A stretch of 16,174 nucleotides of DNA from Bdellovibrio sp. (GTDB lineage: Bacteria > Bdellovibrionota > Bdellovibrionia > Bdellovibrionales > Bdellovibrionaceae), in NCBI GenBank assembly GCA_017745015.1, contig JAGIAF010000041.1, forward strand, positions 1 through 16,174. The letters are read 5' to 3'. The position numbers and the translations under genes were made by a program. The notes beneath the pieces are model-generated. The model did no database searches. It saw only the letters and a program-made list of their open reading frames with translations, and was not told the origin of the DNA. This document shows, piece by piece, positions 1-8,200 of the stretch; the stretch's first letter is position 1, and each line of letters opens with the position of its first letter.

Positions 1-933
1 ATAATATGGTCTAGAAGAATCCCCCAATTTGTCGCCAATACATGAGTTTATACAATTCGTCGCTGGAACTTCCTGACAAGAAGTTGCTCCCCCTGAGTCA
101 TCTTTACCACCGCTGCCAAATACGTTTCCTTGTGGGCCTTGACCTCCGCACGCTCCATTTGCACATAAATACATATGGTAAGCTGGGCCGACCTCCCATA
201 GCCAACCGTGAAGTGGTCGCGTACATATCGCATATAACCCACTCGGGTCAATAGAGTTAGCTGGATCTTGAGACAAGTACCCAAATAGGTTTTCATCGCC
301 CCCACCAAACAAAATCGGATCCTTACTCGTCCAACGACCCACCTCAGGATCATAATCCCGCGCACCGAATCTCACCAAGCCAGTTTGATTATCGTACAAA
401 CCACCAGCAAAACCAAATGGCAAATATCCAGGATTAGTATCCTCAGTCACACGACCGAATTCATCGTGATCCATTCTTTGCGTGATTGTTCCGTCTGATT
501 GTTTCACCACTAAACGCGGTGATCCCAAATGGTCTGAGATGATTCTGTATTTCACCCCACTGGCGATCATATAATCTGGGATGTTGCCCTTTGAGCCATA
601 GATAAATCTCTTAGTAATTGCACCCGCAGAGTTCAACTCGGCCGCGATACGATATTGATCCATATAGACCCAACGTTTTTGCACAACTCCGTTGACCTTT
701 TTGCCGATTCTGCGATTAAGACCGTCAATCTCGTAAGTGATTGTTGTCGTTCCACCTGGCAATATCACCTTCGTCAAATTGCCGAAAACATCATAAGTAT
801 ATTGAGTTGTCTGACTTGTCGTGGAGTTCGTTTTAGTCAGCAAGTCTCCATTCGCATTATACGTGAAAGATAAGGTGTTGTACGTCAGCAGACGATCTTG
901 GTTATCGTAGGTGGCTGTCGTCGTTTGAGTCCC
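1..933 (-). pseudogene. RHS protein, C-terminal core and tip (frameshifted continuation of the 885-3848 gene; runs off the left edge)
   Basis: Translating the minus strand in the frame entered just after position 933 gives an unbroken stretch to the window edge. It matches the C-terminal part of the neighbouring 1283-aa RHS protein almost residue for residue: KRWVYMDQYRIAAELNS, SDHLGSPRLVVKQSDG, PGYLPFGFAGGLYDNQTG, RDYDPEVGRWTSKDPILF and a closing DPSG. It is therefore the missing core of the 885-3848 gene, separated from it by a one-base frameshift. After DPSG the sequence departs from the paralogue and becomes a Cys-rich tip: about 80 residues with six cysteines, including CANGACGGQG and NCINSC. 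Such a change after DPxG is what RHS effectors show where the variable toxin domain begins. The stop codon, and any immunity gene, lie beyond the window. The tip's activity is unknown to me; similar Cys-rich tips recur on RHS proteins. Whether the break is a real mutation or an assembly error cannot be told from one sequence. Confidence 0.85.
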
Positions 934-3848
934 ACATTGCCCGAGTTGCGATTGCTGTTAGAGTCATAGCCATAATTAGAATCTACAACGGAGTTCTTAG
1001 TCACTTGTTGCAAACGACCTGAAGAATCGAAGCCATAGATGAAATCATTGGTTATACTATTCATAGTCTGAGTTTTGCCACTGACTCGACCAGAACCATC
1101 GCGAGTTAACACCAGATCATAAATTGTAGCAGTGCCACGTTTTGCCGTATAGCCAGTCACTTCTCCATAGGTATTGTAAGTATAAGTGTCTGTGAAGCCC
1201 GTTGTTCCCGTTCCCATGGTAGTGCCAGTCAACTGACCGCTTGGAACATTGTAAGTTAGAACAACGTCCCCGGCTTTGCGGAGATCTTCGTCATCATTGT
1301 ATAAGTATGTGATTGAAGATGTCGTAGAACCAGATCCTCCACTAGTGACGACGTCAGATTCAAAGTGCAAGTTCGTACCGTAAGTGGAGCTATAAGAACC
1401 CACAGAAGTGCCATTGACATATGTATAATAGTTCGCTGGCGTTCTTCCCACGTAGCCGATGTTCATGCTGATATTTGCTGGCGTTGTGATGGAATTCGGC
1501 AACTGAGTTGTAGAATCCATGTATTGAACAAAGTTCCCAGCGGTCGTGTCGTAACTTTCCAACACTCCAGTTGTCGCGTTGTAATTGTAGTTAATGTATT
1601 CGCCACTTGGACGAATCACACTGATCAACTGTTTATCAAGATTATATGTGTATGTCGTATTAACGGTCGAAACTCCAGACAACGTGGGAGGTTCATAGCT
1701 CCCCACCAATCCATGAGCATTCATCCCAAAGCTATGCAGCGGACGACTTGGCGGCGTCACTCCCGTTATATTGCCGACAGCATCGTAAGCAAATCCGATA
1801 ACTCGACTGTCAGGAAGAACTTTGGAAACAAGTCTGTTCGCTGAATTGTAAGTATAACCCGTCACCTGAGAAAGAGGATCCGTGACACTTTGAAGAAGAC
1901 CCAATGAGTTGTATGCAAGGGCCGTCGTTCTTGTTCCTTGCACAATAGATGTCAGATTCTCGTTGGTATAGCCCAGTGTCGTTTGATTTAATGAACCTGT
2001 TTTAAATGAAACAGGTCGTTCATAAGTGTCAATACCGACCTCACGAGTTTTGCCCATATAGGTCGTCGATGTGAACTTCTTCGTTGTCGGATCAAAGACA
2101 GTGGTGACCGAAGTGTTCGCACCCGAAAGCTGCTGAGTTCTGCTCATGGCGCTGATTGAAAACGGATCATTGGGATCCGCGAGAGTTACAGAGTCTGAGG
2201 AATCAATCGAACGCGCACCAGCGCCATAAGGACTGATTGTCATGTTCGATGGAGATGTCGTCATATTGCCGTAACGTTGATCGAAGCTTGCCGTCAAAGT
2301 CGTCGATGTGCCAAAACTTGAATCTGAACGCGAATACCCAGTTGAGTTGGGAGAATAGCTTACACTCGAACTATCCCCTGCCGGAGAAACCTCCGTACGA
2401 GAAACAGATCCATCTGTACCCATCGTCGTTTGCAGAGTACTAGTTCTTGCCATTCCCGTAGTAATTGAAAAATCATAGGTCACGGAATTGTTGATATTCT
2501 TTACTAGCTCAAAGAAATATCCACCAGAGTGGGTGTCCTTCGTCAATAATCCGTCAGCAGTATATTCGAATGTTGACACTTCCCCATTCGGTTTTTGAAA
2601 CGTGTACATCAGTCCACCAGTGCCGTAATACGTAAACGAATACGCTTCACTGTTTGGATTTGTGATTGATGCAAGATAGCCGTTGCTATCAATGCCCACT
2701 GTTGTCACTTGGCCGTTAGGAGCCGTGATCGAAGTTAATACTCCACTGCTGTTTCTGTTGAATGTTGTCGTTTTTGCGAACGGTTCGTTGATTGAACTTA
2801 GTCGGCCAGAGCTATCATAGTTGAATGCAAACTTGTTAGTGCCAAGAAGCCCCATTTTCGTGAAAAGATGATTTCCATTTGCATCGAAGATATAAACTTC
2901 AGAGCCATCTTCGGACGCGATGTAGAGTTGAGATGTACCATAAGCTTTGGCTTCAAGATTTCGATAGGAGCCATCTGCGGAGTACACTCGTTTTGCGAGA
3001 ACGTCGTAGTGCATGAGGTTTGATGGGAGCCAACCGCCGAGGCCGAGTTTTTTGGCATTCCAATGGCTCAGTAACACATCATATGTAAATGGATAAGTTC
3101 CTGTGGGAGAAGTTTCCTTAACAGTTACGGCAAAAGCAGCAGAGTCAGCTGGTTGAGTTCCTGCGGCATTTAGTCCATTCCATACGTATATGTAGCTTTG
3201 GTATGAAAGGGTATTTCCAAATGTAGCAGAATCTATAAGTGTCCCAGATCTTCTGTTCTCAATAGCAAAGCCTGTGATGTATTCGCGTGGGGTGGCACTT
3301 GAAAGTGGCATGACAACTTTAAAATCAATACTACGTCCCGCTTGATATGCAGAACTGTACTGCATTGAGAAATTAGTACCCGCTATAGAAACAATTTCTC
3401 CAAGCACCTGAGATTCAACATTTACAATGGACCCACTACGTTGCGCGCTGCCTGGCGGGCCGCCTTGGCTTACGTTGCAACATTGGCCTTGGCATGGAGG
3501 ACCGCCGCCACCAGAACCAGCTCCTCCTCCTGATCCGGGAGGACCGCCAGGAGGCCCTTCTAGTGGAGGAGTACCTGGACAATCTATAATTTCTTTAAAA
3601 TATAATGGCGACAACTCTCCTGTTTCGCAAACGATGCCTATACATTCAAATCTGCGAGCATTCATCCCCGACCGATGCGACTTTACTATTACTTCGCTGT
3701 ACCCTCCGGGATGACATTCGGGAGCTAGATCGGCACAAAACTCATAAACACTCTTTATATCTTCTGCATTGAGTTGTTCGCAACTGTCCGACGCTCGTGC
3801 AACAGAGAGAACACTCAATAAAGAAATCAATATAATACTAATTCGCAC
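885..3848 (-). CDS. Secreted RHS/YD-repeat protein, N-terminal portion (truncated by frameshift)
   Basis: The start is GTG at 3846-3848, preceded by an AAGAGG ribosome binding site; no in-frame ATG lies close upstream. Residues 1-19 form a Sec signal peptide with cleavage expected after ARA. Residues of about 90-120 are a Gly/Pro-rich linker followed by CQGQCC. From about residue 330 onward come YD-type repeats such as YDSSGRLSSI, FTYYGTGGL and YTYNSANRLVSK, which in this family build a hollow beta-barrel shell around a C-terminal effector. The reading frame ends with an out-of-frame tail beginning near GLKRRQPP. The paralogue at 5212-9063 continues through GSQATTATYDNQD at the same place, and one added base near 930-933 would restore that reading (TQTTTATYDN). 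As it stands, a 987-aa protein without RHS core or tip would be made. With the downstream frame it would exceed 1280 aa. Export through Sec suggests a periplasmic or surface location (inference). Confidence 0.9.
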   Translation of the reverse strand: MRISIILISLLSVLSVARASDSCEQLNAEDIKSVYEFCADLAPECHPGGYSEVIVKSHRSGMNARRFECIGIVCETGELSPLYFKEIIDCPGTPPLEGPPGGPPGSGGGAGSGGGGPPCQGQCCNVSQGGPPGSAQRSGSIVNVESQVLGEIVSIAGTNFSMQYSSAYQAGRSIDFKVVMPLSSATPREYITGFAIENRRSGTLIDSATFGNTLSYQSYIYVWNGLNAAGTQPADSAAFAVTVKETSPTGTYPFTYDVLLSHWNAKKLGLGGWLPSNLMHYDVLAKRVYSADGSYRNLEAKAYGTSQLYIASEDGSEVYIFDANGNHLFTKMGLLGTNKFAFNYDSSGRLSSINEPFAKTTTFNRNSSGVLTSITAPNGQVTTVGIDSNGYLASITNPNSEAYSFTYYGTGGLMYTFQKPNGEVSTFEYTADGLLTKDTHSGGYFFELVKNINNSVTYDFSITTGMARTSTLQTTMGTDGSVSRTEVSPAGDSSSVSYSPNSTGYSRSDSSFGTSTTLTASFDQRYGNMTTSPSNMTISPYGAGARSIDSSDSVTLADPNDPFSISAMSRTQQLSGANTSVTTVFDPTTKKFTSTTYMGKTREVGIDTYERPVSFKTGSLNQTTLGYTNENLTSIVQGTRTTALAYNSLGLLQSVTDPLSQVTGYTYNSANRLVSKVLPDSRVIGFAYDAVGNITGVTPPSRPLHSFGMNAHGLVGSYEPPTLSGVSTVNTTYTYNLDKQLISVIRPSGEYINYNYNATTGVLESYDTTAGNFVQYMDSTTQLPNSITTPANISMNIGYVGRTPANYYTYVNGTSVGSYSSTYGTNLHFESDVVTSGGSGSTTSSITYLYNDDEDLRKAGDVVLTYNVPSGQLTGTTMGTGTTGFTDTYTYNTYGEVTGYTAKRGTATIYDLVLTRDGSGRVSGKTQTMNSITNDFIYGFDSSGRLQQVTKNSVVDSNYGYDSNSNRNSGNVGLKRRQPPTITKIVC

Positions 3849-3955
3849 AAGGACCTCTTCTCGATGGATTTAGATCCCTATTGTTCGAGAAAAGTTTAAA
3901 AAGAGTAAAGTGAAGAAATAAACAAACTATTATATATTTATTAACGACGAAATTT

Positions 3956-4225
3956 CTATCCGAAAGGCCAAACGTCGTCAGTACTTAAATTGGATTCAAA
4001 AACAAAAGGTGAGGAGTCAATCCATTTCACAGGATCACTATCTACGTACCCATACAAATTCGAGTCACCGCCATCAAAAAGGATTGGGTCTTCAGAAGTC
4101 CAACCGACCATATTCGTCATGATTCCTTCGTGCACATCGCGCAGGAAGTGGAGAGCCGCATGGCTCGGGAACTGAACTATGCCGAAATCTGCGCCTAAAC
4201 TTTTACCGATGGTAACAAGTTCTCC
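3956..4225 (-). pseudogene. Orphan RHS core end with an unrecognised upstream piece
   Basis: The minus-strand frame is open from just after a TGA at 4226-4228 to a TAG at 3956-3958 (89 residues). Its second half reads GWTSEDPILFDGGDSNLYGY, clearly the RHS core motif also present in both flanking genes (GRWTSKDPI.F.GGD.NL.GY). It continues VDSDPVKWIDSSP, where DSSP stands in place of the usual DPxG, and then a short tail ending VWPFG. There is no YD shell in front. Instead the first half reads LGADFGIVQFPSHAALHFLR, which I do not recognise. No good start codon with a ribosome binding site is visible. I read it as a relic left by recombination between RHS genes, with its cleavage motif already lost. 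A short expressed peptide cannot be excluded. Confidence 0.7.
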
Positions 4226-4274
4226 TCAACGCAGACTTCGGCAACACAAAATCTCACAACAGCGATGACAACAT

Positions 4275-4340
4275 TCAAACTTTATTGATTTCTTTGGCAC
4301 GATCCAGCACGATGTTTTGAGAAACCGCATAATCCTGCAT
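4275..4340 (-). other. Coding-like islet in the orphan-tip region, possibly a gene remnant
   Basis: From ATG at 4338-4340 a 21-codon frame reads MQDYAVSQNIVLDRAKEINK plus V before TGA. Its composition looks like real protein and it lies on the same strand as the flanking relics. In the next frame the sequence continues with NVVIAVVRFCVAEVCVEEN up to about 4220. These pieces, together with the first half of the 3956-4225 relic, may be parts of one decayed gene broken by frameshifts. I recognise no family and see no ribosome binding site, so this is a weak call. It accounts for most of the gap between the 83-aa gene and the orphan RHS core. Confidence 0.25.
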
Positions 4341-4358
4341 TTACCGGCGGTGAATATC

Positions 4359-4610
4359 CTACAAGTTAATAGCAAGTAGCTTTTTAGATACTTCGATCGA
4401 TTTATTTCTATTCGATGGAAGACCTAAATCTTCCGTTACAACCGAGTCCAAATATTTGACGAGTTTATCTAGAGTTGTTCCGTTATACAGCATTCCGACA
4501 ATCCTCAAAGCGTATTGATCGTATTCTGCCTTGGCTTTTGCATTAGCTTTGATTCCGATTGGATCCCAGTCGTTCATCAAAATATTTTTGACTTCATCGT
4601 TGGCTTTCAT
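4359..4610 (-). CDS. Small WDPIG-type protein, probable immunity protein of a displaced RHS toxin
   Basis: This gene encodes 83 residues without signal peptide or membrane segment, so it should be cytoplasmic. The pattern is V..IL...WDPIGI near residues 7-20, then AEYDQY near 28-34, a helix with GMLYNG, then KYLDSVVTEDLGL near 67. This arrangement resembles the small helical DUF1871-like proteins (WDPIG ... DEYD.Y ... YL...E...GL), some of which stand beside polymorphic toxins; the family name is from memory. The ATG at 4608-4610 overlaps by 17 bases the end of the toxin-like relic upstream (TGA at 4594-4596) and has GGGG four bases before it. Such overlap is typical of toxin/immunity pairs and suggests translational coupling. 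The frame is intact although the toxin partner is broken. The immunity role is inferred from position and family; the protein is very likely real. Confidence 0.65.
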   Translation of the reverse strand: MKANDEVKNILMNDWDPIGIKANAKAKAEYDQYALRIVGMLYNGTTLDKLVKYLDSVVTEDLGLPSNRNKSIEVSKKLLAINL

Positions 4611-4898
4611 AAATCCCCACTCTATGGCGTTCCGCCATTCCTCGGAATGATCCTGCCCCCGAAGGAATCACCGTAATTACTTGACCGTTCGGATTAAGAA
4701 TTACCTGCCCACCAGGACCACTGTATATTACACCACCACCAGGATTTGGCGCAACCGAGGTCGGGCTATAACGGTATTCAGAATTACTCGTGGGCTCATA
4801 CTTCCGCCGTCCGCTCGTGATATGGCACTATTAATTCCATGTCGTGTGTAACCGCTTATAGGACAGCTTCTAAGACTCCCTTCCTTTTTTTTGTATCG
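4594..4898 (-). pseudogene. Frameshifted RHS toxin-tip relic
   Basis: Two minus-strand frames join into one recognisable tip. The first, open from 4898, reads GYTRHGINSAISRADGG then SPRVILNTVIA. The second, from about 4767, reads PTSVAPNPGGGVIYSGPGGQ, then VILNPNGQVITV and ends in TGA at 4594-4596. Together they follow a layout I know from C-termini of RHS and other polymorphic toxins: HG...AI.R....VSP.AIL..V..P, then a GG...Y.G..g.VvLN..GqVvT strand pair. The frame switch falls at about 4762-4767, so the product is broken. The piece has no RHS core or YD shell in front, only an A-rich run and a stop, so it is an orphan tip. The intact 83-aa immunity candidate begins inside its end. Toxin identity is inferred from pattern memory; a family search of the repaired reading would settle it. 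Confidence 0.6.
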
Positions 4899-4925
4899 CT
4901 ATTAAATTTTAGAGCCTTTGCAACC

Positions 4926-5183
4926 TTAAAAATAAGATAACAATCTAACACCAGCCTGAACTGCAACTGCCAAGCTTGCTAAAACAATGATTACTGAAAA
5001 CACTCGTCCCAAAGTGAAGGACTTCCGCCATAAGAAAACTGCACCGAGAATCGACAGGATTTCGAAAGAAACCGAATATATCAGGATAGCTTTATATTCC
5101 TCGGCACTAGCAAACCCAAATATACTACCGACAACTAAGCAAATTATTGTGACAATCCAAATTAAATATTTCATATATACCAT
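4926..5183 (-). CDS. Small integral membrane protein behind the intact RHS gene, candidate immunity protein
   Basis: This gene encodes 85 residues, nearly all hydrophobic. There are three predicted membrane helices at about residues 5-25 (LIWIVTIICLVVGSIFGF), 31-51 (AILIYSVSFEILSILGAVFL) and 60-82 (RVFSVIIVLASLAVAVQAG), with short charged turns (AEEYK, RKSF). The start lies 28 bp after the RHS stop on the same strand, so both are likely on one transcript. ATG at 5183 and ATG at 5174 are both possible; a GTAAG stretch upstream is the only weak ribosome binding site. I recognise no family. A small gene directly behind an RHS effector is the usual place for its immunity protein, and a membrane protein would suit an effector acting at or beyond the inner membrane, but this is inference from context. 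Confidence 0.6.
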   Translation of the reverse strand: MVYMKYLIWIVTIICLVVGSIFGFASAEEYKAILIYSVSFEILSILGAVFLWRKSFTLGRVFSVIIVLASLAVAVQAGVRLLSYF

Positions 5184-5211
5184 ATTTTATTTAATCTTAC
5201 ATTCAATGCCT

Positions 5212-8200
5212 CTATTTACCACCTGAAATTTCATTGAATTTTCGTTGGCTGTACCCACGACATGTTTCACCACCTGGTCCGTATGTACCGGTTGTTCCAA
5301 CTTCGGAGTTTAACTTTTTAATCCAGTATTTATCCTGTGCTGGAGACAATTTCTTGTATTTTATCTTTATACCACCCAAATCCACGTCTGGATAAACATG
5401 TCCTTGTAGCGGACGCTTCCAATCGAAGTCGTATGCAAAACTGTAAGACTCATATTTTCCATTTGGATCGCCAACATTTATACTTTGATGTCCTGCTGGC
5501 TCAGGTCCACTAGAACCCTCGATCCAAACATCTGTTCCTTTGGGATCAACAAAATTTATTGGATCATTAAATGTATAACCATACAAATTCGCATCTCCCC
5601 CACTAAAACGAATTGGATCTTTAGATGTCCAGCGGCCTGTCTCTGGATCGTAATCTCTTGCTCCAAATCGCACGAGCGAAGTTTGGTTGTCATACACTCC
5701 ACCAGCGAATCCAAATGGTAGATAGCCAGGATTTGTATCTTCCGTCACTCGACCATATTCGTCGTGATTCATTCTCTGCATGATAGTGCCATCAGACTGC
5801 TTAACCACAAGTCTTGGTGATCCAAGATTGTCGGAAATGATTCGATATTTCACGCCACTCGCAATCATATAGTCTGGAACATTCGCTTTTGATCCATAGA
5901 TAAAGCGCTTCGTAATTGCACCAGAGGAATTCAGCTCAGCGGCAATACGGTATTGATCCATGTAGACCCAACGCTTTTGAACTGTACCGTTAACTTTCTT
6001 AGCAATACGGCGATTCAATCCATCGATATCATAAGTGATCGTCGTCGACGGGGGAATAAATACCTGACGAAGATTTCCGAAAACATCATACGTATAAGTT
6101 GTTGTTTGCGAAGTCGTACTGTTCGTTTTTGAAGTCAACTCTCCATTCGCATTGTATGTGAATGAAAGAGTATTAAACGTAAGCATGCGATCTTGATTGT
6201 CATAAGTTGCCGTCGTTGCTTGCGACCCGATAACGCCACCGTTACGATTGCTATTACTGTCATAAGAGTACGTAGCCACGGTCGCTGAATTCTTATCCGT
6301 TTGAGTCAAGCGGCCCGTCGTATCAAATGTATAGACAAATGCATCCGTGAGTGAGTTCATCGTTTGAGTCTTGCCATTAACTCTTCCCAAAGCGTCTCGA
6401 GTTAGAGTCAGATCGTATAGGACTGTTGTTCCACGTTTTGCTTGATAGCCAGTTACCTCACCATAAGTGTTGTACGTATACGTATCGGTAAAACCTGTCG
6501 CCCCAGATCCCATCGTGGTACCGGTCATATAACCATTTGGAACATGGTACGAGATATTCACGTCACCGGCTTTACTCAGTTCGTGGTCGTTATTGTAGAG
6601 GTAGTTAATGGTGGATGTTGATGTTCCAGAGCCAGTAACCGTGTCATTTGAAATTTTTAGAACTTGATATTGGGTAGTGTAACCACCGATATTTGCTCCA
6701 GCACTGGAGTAGTTTTGAGTTTGAGATACTGCTCCATCTGCATAGGTAATATATGTACTTCGTCCATCCGGCAAAATGACCTGAAGAGGATATCCCGTAC
6801 TAGCATCCATAACTTGAATATAGGTTCCATCTGGAGTTGTAAACTCAGTAAGAAATCCGGTACTTGAGTCATAATTGAATGAAATCGAACTGCCGTCTGG
6901 TCGAGTTACACCTGTTAATTGCTTATCATTGTTATACGTATAAGTCGTATTTACGACACTTACCCCAGACAAAGTCGGCGGCTGGTAGCTAGATAAGAGC
7001 TCTGAAGAGTTGTAGGCGTAGATGTGCATTGGTCGCGATGGTGGAGTTACACTCGTCAACGCACCATTGGAATTATACCCATATGCAATAGTACGACTGT
7101 CTGGCAATACAACGGATGTTACTCTACCTGCCAAGTCGTAAAGATAACCAGTGGTCTGAGACAAAGGATTCGTTACTGTAGAAATTCTATCCGCGGTGTC
7201 ATAACCAAGGGTAGTTGTTCGAGTACCTTGCGTAATCGAAGTTACCTTTTCATTAGTATAGTTGATTGAAGTTGTATTAAGACTTCCCGTTTTAATGCTA
7301 GTTGGTCGATCATAAGAATCGACTATAACTTCATTTGTTTTACCCATTACGCTAGTAATTAAGTATTTTTTGAGTGTTGGATCATAGACGAGAGTTGAAA
7401 CAGTCAAACCCTCGATCAAACGATCCTCGCTCCAACTTACAATTGATAGTGGATCAGAATCATCTGCCAATACCGCGTTTATGGCATTTTGAAATCCCAC
7501 AGTCCCCTTTCCACTAGAATAACCTACCGCCTCACCAAATCTGGAAAAACCTTTAAATCGAGCGTCTTCAGTCAAATACTCAGATATTGTAGTGCCTTTC
7601 TCCGCAAAAGTTGCCGAGTGCGATAGACCATTTCTCGACGAAATCCTAAGAACTTGCGTTCCATCAGAATTTAATCTCGTAGATCTACCGTTTTCCCCAT
7701 CACCCTCCATTGTAATTGTACTCAGACGTGACATGGGAGTCGTTAATTCAAACGTTGAATTAGCGCCGTCAACTATTGTCCTTGCAATGCTGGTCGCATA
7801 GCCTCCTGAATGAGAGTCTTGGATTAAATGCCCTAGGGAATTATATGCAAAAGTTGAAACTTCTCCATTTGGCTTTGTAAAAGTATGGAGCATTCCAGCC
7901 GAATCATATGTAAAACTATAAGCTTCAGAATTTGGATTGGTGATTGACTGTAGATAACCACTACTGTCAACGTTAACGGAGGTCACTTGACCATTGGTCG
8001 CAGTAATGGAAGTTAGTTTCCCAGAAATGTTACGATTAAAGATAATCTTTTTGCTGAAAGGATATTGAATTTCATCAAGGCCGTAAGTGCCATGTACAAA
8101 TGCCACCAACGTAGTTCCCTGCTTACCTGACTTGATAAACCTTAAGCGACCATCCGTATCGAAGTAATAGATCTTAGATCCGTCCTCAGAGAATAATCTA

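Noticed and set aside
925..940. Phase variation by slippage at the RHS frameshift
   Set aside because: The only run is three C; contingency loci normally need longer homopolymers or tandem repeats.
3427..3714. Proline-rich plus-strand frame
   Set aside because: It is the complement of the Gly/Pro linker of the RHS gene; no ribosome binding site and no family likeness.
3990..4175. Plus-strand 61-aa frame across the orphan RHS core
   Set aside because: The minus strand here reads the RHS core motif, which explains the open plus frame as a shadow.
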